Positions 34,071 through 41,403 of a DNA stretch of 64,000 bases are shown piece by piece. Each line of letters opens with the position of its first letter. The stretch's first letter is position 1. This stretch comes from a virus. The notes under the pieces were generated by a model. That model worked only from the letters and a program-made list of their open reading frames with translations, searched no databases and was not told where the DNA came from. The DNA is taken from positions 1-64,000 of the IMG/VR virus record IMGVR_UViG_3300035212_002004. One strand, written 5' to 3'. Both the position numbers and the translations under genes were made by a program.

Positions 34071-34634
34071 TTAATTGAATTTATTTTTTAATTGTCTTTT
34101 GCTAATGATTGCTTTTAATCTCTGAACGTATGTCGGATCCTCAGCATAATTTTGTTTTAAGTACTCAAAGTATTCTCCTTCAGTTCTAAGATCGTGAAGG
34201 TAGGTTGAATAAAATAAAGCATAGTCAATAACTGATTCTTGCCATGTTTCATAAAATGCATGACCTCTACTTGTTCCTTTTGCTAAATTGGATCTTAGCT
34301 TAGCTTCCTTCATTCCAAATAGATTATTATTCTCTAAAAAGATACCTGACTTGTAGTGTCCTGTCTCTTGGTATGATTGAGCTAAAATAATGTAAGGGAA
34401 TTTAAAATTTAACTGTTTAATTTTCTCAATTAGCTTTGGTTCTGAGAATCCATTATGCTCTCTAATGACGATTAGTTTTTCTTCTTGAGAAAGATTTTCT
34501 ACCTTATTTGCAGGATTGGAAGTAAATCCAAATACTAATAATAATCCTACTGCTGCTCCTAAACCTATTAATGATTTATTACTAAGTTTTACTGTTTCGA
34601 AGTCTAATGTGTGTTGATTGAATTTATAATACAT
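34071..34634 (-). CDS. GH73-type N-acetylglucosaminidase with membrane anchor
   Basis: 187 aa. One span near residues 24-43 (LIGLGAAVGLLLVFGF) then the FlgJ/Bax-like catalytic part: FPYIILAQSYQETGHYKS (catalytic Glu in QETG, about 92), NNLFGMKEA and SVIDYALFYSTYL. It cleaves peptidoglycan glycan strands. It is transcribed from an early-type promoter and is separate from the lysis cassette at 55-57 kb, so it may modify the host wall during infection rather than lyse it. Confidence 0.85.
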   Translation of the reverse strand: MYYKFNQHTLDFETVKLSNKSLIGLGAAVGLLLVFGFTSNPANKVENLSQEEKLIVIREHNGFSEPKLIEKIKQLNFKFPYIILAQSYQETGHYKSGIFLENNNLFGMKEAKLRSNLAKGTSRGHAFYETWQESVIDYALFYSTYLHDLRTEGEYFEYLKQNYAEDPTYVQRLKAIISKRQLKNKFN

Positions 34635-34659
34635 AACCTTTTTTTAAATTTGTAATACC

Positions 34660-34691
34660 TAAATATACGAACTTTATTCTAATTCTCCAAC
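34660..34691 (-). promoter_or_regulatory. Class A promoter for the glucosaminidase gene
   Basis: GTTG, 20 nt, TATATTTA. It lies inside the 3' end of the small gene 34679-34849. Confidence 0.72.
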
Positions 34692-34849
34692 TTTTTAACG
34701 CGAGAAGTTTTTAAACAATACAGCATATCATCTCCTATGTGTTCGTACTCTAAACCGTTGATTTCTACTGTTTTTCCGTGTTTCTTAGACGCTCTAATAT
34801 TTTTTAGTATTGGAGATATGTCTTCACAATATGTTCTTTTTCCTCTCAT
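34679..34849 (-). CDS. Small hypothetical protein, 56 aa
   Basis: Hand-found: begins MRGKRTYCEDISPILKN and ends SRVKKLEN. Basic, soluble, with codon use like its neighbours and a 5-nt gap to the gene upstream. No other frame explains this stretch. Function unknown. Confidence 0.6.
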   Translation of the reverse strand: MRGKRTYCEDISPILKNIRASKKHGKTVEINGLEYEHIGDDMLYCLKTSRVKKLEN

Positions 34850-34854
34850 AACAG

Positions 34855-35091
34855 TTATTTTATATTTGATTCTGGGTAGGCATTTAGGATTGAATTGCAG
34901 TCAACATATTCGTCACAATATTCAGAACCTGTATTGCCAGAATATTCATATTTAATTTTTGCTTTTTCACTTGCTTCTTTTAAAGCTGCTTCTACATGAA
35001 GTTTTGCAAATTCAATCAAAGCTTTATGGTGATTGTCTGGACCATATGTATGTTTAAATTTCATAAAGAATTTTTCTGCTGTTGGTATCAT
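34855..35091 (-). CDS. Hypothetical protein, 78 aa
   Basis: MIPTAEKFFMKFKHTYGPDNHHKALIEFAKLHVEAALKEASEKAK: helical, with a pattern common in phage proteins of unknown function. First gene behind the class A promoter at 35120; AAAGGTT lies directly before the ATG. Confidence 0.6.
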   Translation of the reverse strand: MIPTAEKFFMKFKHTYGPDNHHKALIEFAKLHVEAALKEASEKAKIKYEYSGNTGSEYCDEYVDCNSILNAYPESNIK

Positions 35092-35119
35092 AACCTTTGT
35101 TTTATTTGTTTTTAATACT

Positions 35120-35151
35120 TAAATATACGAAAAAAAGCCTGCTGAAGCAAG
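35120..35151 (-). promoter_or_regulatory. Class A promoter overlapping a terminator
   Basis: CTTG, 20 nt, TATATTTA; the CTTG belongs to the hairpin that ends the HNH gene transcript. Confidence 0.7.
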
Positions 35152-35152
35152 C
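35137..35152 (-). terminator. Intrinsic terminator after the 35169 HNH gene
   Basis: GCTTGC-TTCA-GCAGGC followed by TTTTTTT on the minus strand. Confidence 0.7.
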
Positions 35153-35168
35153 CTTTTATCAATTATTT

Positions 35169-35861
35169 TTAAATTATTTTGTCTCTTTTTTTAATATTAT
35201 CTAGATGCCACATAGGTCTTAAATTAGAATAATGATTTAATTTTTTAACTTCTTCTAAGGTATTAGCTGAACTAATAGGGGTAAAGTGATCTATAGACCA
35301 ATCTGTTTCTACTTTATTACCATAGTTACTCCAATTCATTCCTTCAGTAAATTGATTTTCTAAATGTTGTTTGAAATCTTCCCAACTGTCTAATCCTATT
35401 ATATTTAAAGTAGGAAGGTCTTTAGTAGAATTAATTTCTCTAATCCTCATAGAGATAGAAGCTCTCATATTTTGAGATAATTTAAATACAGGATCATTTT
35501 GTTTACGAACTTTCATATACTCATTATCTCTTTGTTTAATATGAGGTTGAGCATTATAAAGCTTACGTTTATCTTTATTTTCAATATTATATTGAGTCTG
35601 TTTTAACTTTCTATAATCTTGATCTTTTAAATAAGCAACCTTATTCCTTTCAGAATATGTTTCTTTATTATTAAAATAACGTTGTTGTTGTTTTTCTTTT
35701 ATTAAACTTTGATTTTTTGTTTGAAAGGTTTCAACTTGGAATTTCCAACAAATTTTACAAACAGGCATTACACCATATTTGCATCCTTCTTTCTTATAAA
35801 ATTCTAGGGTAGATTTTTCCTGCTCGCATTGGGAGCATTTCTTTTGAATATGTATCGTCAT
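35169..35861 (-). CDS. HNH homing endonuclease with N-terminal zinc ribbon, 230 aa
   Basis: KKCSQCEQEKSTLEFY...VCKICWKF gives two CxxC knuckles at residues 8-42. The nuclease end is TDWSIDHFTPISSANTLEEVKKLNHYSNLRPMWHLDNIKKRDK: DH, then N, then DN-x-x-K, as in HNH. Paralogue of 46027-46725 and 58853-59524. Inserted between the RNA ligase gene and a small gene. Confidence 0.9.
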   Translation of the reverse strand: MTIHIQKKCSQCEQEKSTLEFYKKEGCKYGVMPVCKICWKFQVETFQTKNQSLIKEKQQQRYFNNKETYSERNKVAYLKDQDYRKLKQTQYNIENKDKRKLYNAQPHIKQRDNEYMKVRKQNDPVFKLSQNMRASISMRIREINSTKDLPTLNIIGLDSWEDFKQHLENQFTEGMNWSNYGNKVETDWSIDHFTPISSANTLEEVKKLNHYSNLRPMWHLDNIKKRDKII

Positions 35862-35880
35862 AATAAATTATTTGGCGATA

Positions 35881-35888
35881 ATAAATAT
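35881..35888 (-). promoter_or_regulatory. Class B octamer ATATTTAT before HNH gene
   Basis: TAATATTTATTATC, 19 nt before the ATG at 35861 and just after the RNA-ligase terminator hairpin. Confidence 0.5.
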
Positions 35889-35903
35889 TATAAAAGCATA
35901 GAA

Positions 35904-35923
35904 GGGCGCAATAAGTTGCGCCC
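35904..35923 (-). terminator. Hairpin after the RNA ligase gene
   Basis: GGGCGCAA-CTTA-TTGCGCCC, 8 bp, then TTCTATGCTTTT. GC-rich against the local background; the U-run is broken. Confidence 0.65.
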
Positions 35924-35931
35924 ATTTATGA

Positions 35932-37080
35932 CTAATGACTATCCCCTATGTCGTGTTTCTCACCATAAATAAGATAATCGCTATTGATTACCTTTGCTAC
36001 TTTTTTTCTATCACCTGAACTGTGTTTGATTACAATTCCTTCATGTGGTACTTTTGTTCCTTCAATGAAGTTGTTAAATACAAACTTATCCTGTACTTCT
36101 TGATTCCAAAGTCCAAAATAAAGTACTTCAATATAAGGTAAGTCTAGTGAATGAAATGCACCGTAAGTACCAGCTGGTGAATTATAGTCACCTTTCATAG
36201 TTGTATCAAATCCTATAAATTTAATATCATCCAATCCATAGTCATAGTTCTTTTGAATACCTGCTCCATAAATTTCTCCATAGATTACTATACCACTTCC
36301 AATGTCTACAATATTAGCTGTATCTTTAACATATTTCCAAAGCTTAGCTTTAATATCATACTTCTCAGCAATTGTTTTCCAAACATCTTCAGAATAAAAT
36401 CCTTGAGAGTCACTTCCTTTCTCACAGTTATGTGAACCGTAAATGTATTCGTAGTTAATCCACTTATCAGCTAATCTAAAGAATTTTTTTACTTTATCCC
36501 AGAATGACAATTTAGTCTTTTTTACAATACCATATCTAGCATTTGTACCATGAATTTTACGAGAAATCTCTACTGTATCTTCTTCTGTAAACATTCCACC
36601 TACGTTTTTAAGGTTAGGGAATTTATAGTAGATATGGAAGTTCTGATTGTCTCTCCATTTAATTTTTCTACCTGAAGCAAGTTGAATTTGTTTAACTGGT
36701 GGTTCGTATTTGGTAATACCTAACAACCCCATACAGTCAGTTCCTTCTTTTATATCCCAGTCACCCATTGTGACTTTACCCTTAAGGTAAGTCATTGGAA
36801 TGATTAAACATTCAGAATAAACTCCTCTTAACTTTACAGTTCTTACTCTGGTACCTTTTCTTAGGTAGTTTGCAACTCCCATCTTTTCAGATAGTTTCTC
36901 AGGAATTACTGCATCAGTAGTTGCAATGACAGTTAAGTCACCTTCTTTGAATTCACCTTTTTTAGTGATTGCATTCCATCCACCTGCAATTACTAATTCG
37001 ATGTTATCAGCTCCTTCGATTGCTCTTACTTCATTTATTTTTGCTACAAAACAGCAGCTGTTGTTATTTTCCATTTTCAA
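35932..37080 (-). CDS. RNA ligase, DRB0094/Rnl5 family
   Basis: 382 aa. N-terminal OB-like region (residues 1-130, CCFVAKINEVRAIEGADNIELV) matches the extra domain of this family, and EISRKIHGTNARYG near residue 175 is nucleotidyltransferase motif I with the adenylated Lys (K-x-H/D-G-T). IVIYGEIYGAGIQKNYDYG (motif IIIa/IV region) and EGIVIKH (motif IV, about 348) followed by KVAKVIN-type motif V complete the site. It joins RNA ends by ATP-dependent adenylation. Near a kinase and cyclic-phosphate enzymes, so likely RNA (tRNA) repair. Confidence 0.9.
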   Translation of the reverse strand: MKMENNNSCCFVAKINEVRAIEGADNIELVIAGGWNAITKKGEFKEGDLTVIATTDAVIPEKLSEKMGVANYLRKGTRVRTVKLRGVYSECLIIPMTYLKGKVTMGDWDIKEGTDCMGLLGITKYEPPVKQIQLASGRKIKWRDNQNFHIYYKFPNLKNVGGMFTEEDTVEISRKIHGTNARYGIVKKTKLSFWDKVKKFFRLADKWINYEYIYGSHNCEKGSDSQGFYSEDVWKTIAEKYDIKAKLWKYVKDTANIVDIGSGIVIYGEIYGAGIQKNYDYGLDDIKFIGFDTTMKGDYNSPAGTYGAFHSLDLPYIEVLYFGLWNQEVQDKFVFNNFIEGTKVPHEGIVIKHSSGDRKKVAKVINSDYLIYGEKHDIGDSH

Positions 37081-37381
37081 ATTCTTCTTTTAGTTTTAAA
37101 TAACTTTCATATTTCCTTTGCTTCATTTCTTCAGCACTTTTATTATTTCTTGCAATTCTTCTATTAAACTCTTCATCGGTCTCCTCAACTATTCTGGTAA
37201 TCTGATTATGCCAGTACCCATGATAGTCAAAATTGTCATCATCAACCCATCCTGAGTAGATTACATCCTCGTCTTCTAATTGTAAATTTTTAATGTCTGA
37301 CCATTTCATTGGAGCATTGTTATATCCATGGAATATTTGTTTTTCTAGTTCAATTTTCTTTGGTGATTTATTATTTTCCAT
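37064..37381 (-). CDS. Hypothetical protein, 105 aa
   Basis: Trp/Asp-rich middle (WSDIKNLQLEDEDVIYSGWVDDDNFDYHGYW) followed by a charged coil. No family recognised. Overlaps the RNA ligase start by 17 nt, so translation is coupled to it. Confidence 0.55.
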   Translation of the reverse strand: MENNKSPKKIELEKQIFHGYNNAPMKWSDIKNLQLEDEDVIYSGWVDDDNFDYHGYWHNQITRIVEETDEEFNRRIARNNKSAEEMKQRKYESYLKLKEEFENGK

Positions 37382-37625
37382 CTTTATGTTCTTGTATTAC
37401 TTTTATTACTATTTCTTTTTTCTCATCATTGAAAACATCTTCGAGTTTAATTTCTTTTTCTGCAAAATACATAAACTCTAGACATTTATAAACACTCATT
37501 CCACTTTTACAACAATCTCTGATATATCCTTCGTATTTAGTAAAATCCTCATCAGTGTACTTGTAATTGTCTTCTGTACGTCTGTCTTTTAGTCTTTGTA
37601 AGTAATCTTCAAATGCTTCTTTCAT
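37371..37625 (-). CDS. Hypothetical protein, 84 aa
   Basis: Charged helical small protein (MKEAFEDYLQRLKDRRTEDNYKYT). No family recognised. Overlaps its downstream neighbour by 11 nt. Confidence 0.55.
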   Translation of the reverse strand: MKEAFEDYLQRLKDRRTEDNYKYTDEDFTKYEGYIRDCCKSGMSVYKCLEFMYFAEKEIKLEDVFNDEKKEIVIKVIQEHKDGK

Positions 37626-37632
37626 AACTTTA

Positions 37633-37938
37633 TTAATATAAATCTTCTGAGTATAGTTCTATTGAATTGTAATTTAGTTTTCCTCCATTTTTGACCCAAA
37701 TCTTAGCACCTTCTTCTCTATCAACAAATCTATTCTTATTTGTTATAAATCCCTGTATATGTTCCCCATGTTCATGTAATCTCTTTCCTGTAAGTGATAC
37801 TATAGAAGAAATACAATGACCATGTCTAAACCCACTGATAACAACTCCTCCAGGTGTGTTGATAGGTCTGTGAGTTGCTCTTTCTGCTTCTATTAGCCAT
37901 ATTGCAGCACATAGTATTTGTTCTTCGTTTTGTTTCAT
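37633..37938 (-). CDS. Hypothetical protein, 101 aa
   Basis: ILCAAIWLIEAERATHRPINTPGGVVISGFRHGHCISSI followed by NRFVDREEGAKIW. It resembles short phage proteins annotated as unknown that carry an RHxxC-type motif; no function can be given. Two bases from the next gene. Confidence 0.6.
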   Translation of the reverse strand: MKQNEEQILCAAIWLIEAERATHRPINTPGGVVISGFRHGHCISSIVSLTGKRLHEHGEHIQGFITNKNRFVDREEGAKIWVKNGGKLNYNSIELYSEDLY

Positions 37939-37940
37939 AA

Positions 37941-38243
37941 CTAAATAGTTTTAGCAAATTTCCAATAATCGATTGACCTGAATTCTTCCTCAGTATCGGC
38001 ATCGGTTTTTATATTATTTGATGTTACATAGGTTCCGTTTGTTACCGCAATTACATTTCTTTTTTTCCAATTTTTTCCATCCATACTAACCATCATTGGT
38101 ATATTAACTAATTCTGGAATTGTTTCTTTTTTAGGTTTACCAATTACCATATTGATAGTACCTTTTGGTATTCCTCCTAAATACTCTTTTGGTACTTTAA
38201 ATGCATTCAACATATACTCCTTAGCTTCTTCAGATGCTATCAT
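37941..38243 (-). CDS. Hypothetical protein, 100 aa
   Basis: MIASEEAKEYMLNAFKVPKEYLGG... ; the segment SMDGKNWKKRNVIAVTNGTYV suggests a beta domain. First gene behind a class A promoter and with AAAGGTT before its ATG; leads the operon that ends with the RNA ligase. Confidence 0.6.
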   Translation of the reverse strand: MIASEEAKEYMLNAFKVPKEYLGGIPKGTINMVIGKPKKETIPELVNIPMMVSMDGKNWKKRNVIAVTNGTYVTSNNIKTDADTEEEFRSIDYWKFAKTI

Positions 38244-38266
38244 AACCTTTGTTTTAAATTTATACC

Positions 38267-38298
38267 TAAATATACGAAATTTATTTCGATTCTACAAG
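38267..38298 (-). promoter_or_regulatory. Class A promoter for the RNA ligase operon
   Basis: CTTG, 20 nt, TATATTTA. Overlaps the last codons of the kinase gene. Confidence 0.72.
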
Positions 38299-38675
38299 CA
38301 AATTTCAAATCTATTTTTCATTTTATCTAAAGTTTCTTGTGGCACACCGTGTTCATTTATTCCGCCATGCCTGTTCTCCACTATTAGTGAAAATACTTTA
38401 TAACCGTATTTTTCAGCTAATTGGTAATAAGGCTCTAATTCTTTTTCCTGAGTAAATGTGTTTGATACTACTACCTTTTCCGTACTATTTACCATCCAAA
38501 CTTTTACTGCATTCTGACACCAAGCATGAGCTTCCTTTAATTTAGTAGGGTCAAATTTATATTCACCCATATCCATAAAATACTTATCAGCCTCCATATG
38601 TGATCCACCTAATGACTTTGCTAATGTTGTTTTACCTGATCCAGGAACTCCACGAAGGAGAAATAACTCTTTCAT
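38292..38675 (-). CDS. P-loop kinase, polynucleotide-kinase-like, 127 aa
   Basis: MKELFLLRGVPGSGKTTLAKSLGG begins at the Walker A, as in the kinase half of T4 Pnkp and AAA_33 proteins. HMEADKYFM supplies the catalytic acidic residue, VVSNTFTQEKELEPYYQLAEKYGYKVFSL the second-strand region. A 5'-OH RNA/DNA kinase role fits the RNA ligase and cyclic-phosphate enzymes around it. Start at 38675 preferred over an upstream Met inside the previous gene. Confidence 0.82.
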   Translation of the reverse strand: MKELFLLRGVPGSGKTTLAKSLGGSHMEADKYFMDMGEYKFDPTKLKEAHAWCQNAVKVWMVNSTEKVVVSNTFTQEKELEPYYQLAEKYGYKVFSLIVENRHGGINEHGVPQETLDKMKNRFEICL

Positions 38676-38676
38676 A

Positions 38677-38988
38677 TTATTTATTTTTAAATTGTTCAAT
38701 TACAGTATTTTCGTGTTCTCTAAATTCAGTAGCTCTATATCTCATCAAAGTAATTGTTTCTTGAATAGCTTTTCTCATATCTTCTTCACTATACATTCTT
38801 TCTTTTTCTTTTACTTCATCTGATTTAAGTTCATCTTCAAAAGCATAATGCATTTCACCTTCTCCATCAACAACCTCAATAATTTTATGTTCTGTGTATA
38901 GAGGATGTTCTCCTTTTTCATAAACTTTACCTGTTAGTGTTACTGCAATAGGTTGCATCATTGCATAGGGTCTGAATTGATATTTCAT
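38677..38988 (-). CDS. Hypothetical protein, 103 aa
   Basis: MKYQFRPYAMMQPIAVTLTGKVY... then a charged C-terminal helix with RMYSEEDMRKAIQ and ending VIEQFKNK, which is related to the end module of 31900 and 32243. No function known. One base between its start region and the phosphoesterase gene. Confidence 0.55.
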   Translation of the reverse strand: MKYQFRPYAMMQPIAVTLTGKVYEKGEHPLYTEHKIIEVVDGEGEMHYAFEDELKSDEVKEKERMYSEEDMRKAIQETITLMRYRATEFREHENTVIEQFKNK

Positions 38989-38989
38989 A

Positions 38990-39640
38990 TTAAATTCTCT
39001 TTTCGTGATGATCCTTTGGTAAGGCTAATTTTTTAATTGGTTGATCTTTCATTATCATAAGGATCTGTCCTAGTGATAAAGGCTCTAAACCATTTCCATC
39101 TACTCCAACATCCATTGCTTTACCCTCTGCTATTCGTAGGTGTGAAGGTAAATGAACGTGACCATGCAAGTGAATTACTCCTTGGTTCATATCATGCCAT
39201 GATGCGATTGGATAGTGCATACAAATGAAAATATGCTTATCTGTTAACGACTTATTAATTGGCTTTACAACTTCCAATCTCAAGTAGTTTTGTACTGAAG
39301 AGAATAGTTTTTGTACCCCTTCCCTATCTCTTTCGATGTGGTGATCGTGATTACCAAGTACCAAGTGAATGTTTTTACAAAGTATTCTACTTCTGAATTC
39401 TTGTATTCTGTCAAATCCTCCAAATGACCAGTCTCCTAAGTGGATTAAGATATCATCCTCACCAACCATGTTGTTGATGTTGTTGACTAAGGCACTGTTC
39501 ATATGATCAAGTGACTTAAATTCTCTTGTCAAGTTTGAAGCACCTACCCACTTAGTGGTTGCACTGCAGATTGAAGAATGGCAATAGTGAGTATCACTTG
39601 TAAAAAATAATCTTTGTCCTTTTTCTAATACAATTTTCAT
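38990..39640 (-). CDS. Metallophosphoesterase, 216 aa
   Basis: Start set at MKIVLEKGQRLFFTSDTHY, after the promoter at 39659. DxH in SDTHYCH (residue 15), GDxx in ILIHLGDWSFGG (about 79), GNHDHH (about 107), CMHYPIASW (about 153) and HGHVHLPS (about 173) are all present. Phosphodiesterase/phosphatase; in the same operon as the kinase, so it may remove or reshape terminal phosphates during RNA repair. Confidence 0.9.
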   Translation of the reverse strand: MKIVLEKGQRLFFTSDTHYCHSSICSATTKWVGASNLTREFKSLDHMNSALVNNINNMVGEDDILIHLGDWSFGGFDRIQEFRSRILCKNIHLVLGNHDHHIERDREGVQKLFSSVQNYLRLEVVKPINKSLTDKHIFICMHYPIASWHDMNQGVIHLHGHVHLPSHLRIAEGKAMDVGVDGNGLEPLSLGQILMIMKDQPIKKLALPKDHHEKRI

Positions 39641-39658
39641 AACTAATTTATTAATAAT

Positions 39659-39690
39659 TAAATATACGAAATATTTTTTATAAATCCAAA
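39659..39690 (-). promoter_or_regulatory. Class A promoter for the phosphoesterase-kinase operon
   Basis: TTTG, 20 nt, TATATTTA; placed within the 3' end of the mobile endonuclease gene, so it was either carried in or the endonuclease extended over it. Confidence 0.72.
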
Positions 39691-40616
39691 TATTTACTAA
39701 TAATTTTTTCAATATTATTCATCTCAGTATAAGGTATTCTAAGTAGTTGAATATTGTTATTATTACAATATTCATTTTTTATACTATCCTTTAACTGTTG
39801 ATATTCAAAATTATAATCTGATCTTCCGTGTAGCCATTTTATAGGTTCGTAGTGTTGCATTCCGTCAAACTCTATTATTAAATTATATTTGGGTAAATAA
39901 AAATCAAATAATAGTTTGTTCTTGTACTTACAATCCTTGTAAGAATGTTGAGGTATGAATTCTATTTTGTTTGATTCTAAGAAAACTCTTATTTTTGTCT
40001 CCCCTTTTGACTCTTTGCAGCTAGGACATCCCTGTTTACTATCCTTGTGAGCATTTGGAATTTGAAAGAAAGATCCATGTTTTTTACATACTATTTCAAC
40101 TTTAGTTGTATTATTTTTATAGATTACTTTTGAGTAATCATATAAACTTCCATGCACTTTTTTTGCTTCTTTTATAAAAATATCAGCTCCTAAATTAGCT
40201 TTTGCAGCATTTCCTTCATATTGACATTTTCTACATCCTCCTTTTCCACTTAAATGTCTATGAAAGGTTGTATTAATTGTAGTATTGTGTATGTTGCATT
40301 TAATAGTAATTGGAAATGTAATTCCTATATAACTTACTATACCTGAGTAATCGTAATTATCTTTATATCTATCTCTGCATTTCTGTAGAAGCTCTTCTAA
40401 TGTATATTTAAGCTCTTTTCTAGTTTCTACATCGCATTTTAAACATCCATGTCCACCGAAATGATCACTAGGTGTTTGCAACCAACTTCCATGTATTGGG
40501 CAAATAATCTTTACTTTTGTTTGACTATTACTATATTGTACATTTGAATAGTCGTATTTACCTTTATGAATCTCAGTAAATCGTTGAATAACTTCTTGTT
40601 GTGTTAATCTTTTCAT
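39678..40616 (-). CDS. Homing endonuclease, Vsr-like (EDxHD type) with zinc repeats, 312 aa
   Basis: Three repeats of the form KYDYSNVQYSNSQTKVKI-CPIHGSW-Q-P-H--G-GC-KC (DUF723-type zinc repeats) at about 13-60, 75-130 and 145-195. The C-terminal nuclease IPQHSYKDCKYKNKLLFDFYLPKYNLIIEFDGMQHYEPI carries the EFDGxQHY motif of the I-Bth0305I/Vsr-like group. Inserted between a small gene and the phosphoesterase gene, with a structured leader (40617-40720). Confidence 0.88.
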   Translation of the reverse strand: MKRLTQQEVIQRFTEIHKGKYDYSNVQYSNSQTKVKIICPIHGSWLQTPSDHFGGHGCLKCDVETRKELKYTLEELLQKCRDRYKDNYDYSGIVSYIGITFPITIKCNIHNTTINTTFHRHLSGKGGCRKCQYEGNAAKANLGADIFIKEAKKVHGSLYDYSKVIYKNNTTKVEIVCKKHGSFFQIPNAHKDSKQGCPSCKESKGETKIRVFLESNKIEFIPQHSYKDCKYKNKLLFDFYLPKYNLIIEFDGMQHYEPIKWLHGRSDYNFEYQQLKDSIKNEYCNNNNIQLLRIPYTEMNNIEKIISKYLDL

Positions 40617-40720
40617 AATAAAAAAAGCTTAGGCTTTCGAGGTCGGACGCTCTACTTGCCATAAGCTTTAAATTGATGTTTTCGATATAAATATAGGTCC
40701 GACGCTATGCTTATAAATAT
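40617..40720 (-). ncRNA. Pseudoknotted leader RNA of Vsr-like endonuclease gene (copy 2)
   Basis: Same order as copy 1: octamer (40713-40720), GTCGGAC (40697-40703), stem AAAGCTTA/TAAGCTTT (40662-40669 with 40624-40631) plus GGC/GCC, loop with GTCCGAC (40642-40648). Both helices differ in sequence from copy 1 but still pair. Loop blocks GGCAAGTAGA and CCTCGAAAGCC are unchanged. The stem ends 7 nt before the ATG. Confidence 0.75.
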
Positions 40721-40749
40721 CAACTTTTTATGAAAAATACGATTTATTT

Positions 40750-41145
40750 TCATTTTATTAATTTTAATGCTTCTTGTAAACCAACTTCTAATGCTTCTTC
40801 GTAAGTTTTATAATTATTATATTCATCATACCAACCGTTAACATTTTGATTTCCATCAATATCTTTTTGTTGAAGGAATCCCCAACTAGTATAATATTGA
40901 ATACTTTTTCCATCTGATGTTAAGTCATGATATGACTCTACATATAAGTTATGCACTTCTCTTAACCATTTTTGAAGAAATGATTGTGTGCAACAATTAG
41001 CATAAACTTTACAGTATATAGATGCTCCTATACATCCTTCATCATCTCCCTCTAACATATAAGGTAAGTGATTTGTTCTAACATCATCAAAACCTTTCTC
41101 TTTAGCTAACTTAGCTGTTTCAAATGTTATTAATTGTTCTTTCAT
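40750..41145 (-). CDS. Hypothetical protein, 131 aa
   Basis: MKEQLITFETAKLAKEKGFDDV ... NNYKTYEEALEVGLQEALKLIK; paralogous in layout to 43475-43870 (both begin with a xxEQALxLKExGFD-type start and end in E-E-A-x-x-x-x-L-K). It looks like a widespread phage/Bacteroidota protein of unknown function. Six bases from 41151. Confidence 0.6.
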   Translation of the reverse strand: MKEQLITFETAKLAKEKGFDDVRTNHLPYMLEGDDEGCIGASIYCKVYANCCTQSFLQKWLREVHNLYVESYHDLTSDGKSIQYYTSWGFLQQKDIDGNQNVNGWYDEYNNYKTYEEALEVGLQEALKLIK

Positions 41146-41150
41146 AACTT

Positions 41151-41336
41151 TTATTTTTTAAATTTCTTTTCTTTTATTTCAACAAATCCTTCTAATGTAA
41201 GATTTTCTCCTATACATTTCCCTTCTGTGTTATAAAAATAAATTGGAATACCTGTGATGTTTGTTTCTATAAATTGTTGACTCTTTACAAGTTCTCCTGT
41301 ATTTGAATTCTTATAAAATTTATTAACTACTTTCAT
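41151..41336 (-). CDS. Hypothetical protein, 61 aa
   Basis: Small basic beta-rich protein (MKVVNKFYKNSNTGELVKSQQF). First gene behind the class A promoter at 41362; AAAGGTT before its ATG. No family recognised. Confidence 0.55.
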   Translation of the reverse strand: MKVVNKFYKNSNTGELVKSQQFIETNITGIPIYFYNTEGKCIGENLTLEGFVEIKEKKFKK

Positions 41337-41361
41337 AACCTTTTTATTTGTTTCTAATACT

Positions 41362-41393
41362 TAAATATACAAAAAAAGACTTGAATAAACAAG
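41362..41393 (-). promoter_or_regulatory. Class A promoter overlapping a terminator
   Basis: CTTG, 20 nt, TATATTTA (TTTG instead of TTCG just before the box). The CTTG is inside the terminator of the upstream ncRNA. Confidence 0.68.
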
Positions 41394-41397
41394 CCTT
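41376..41397 (-). terminator. Intrinsic terminator at the 3' end of the large ncRNA
   Basis: AAGGCTTG-TTTATT-CAAGTCTT then TTTTT on the minus strand. Fixes the direction of the ncRNA upstream. Confidence 0.78.
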
Positions 41398-41403
41398 TTA
41401 TCA

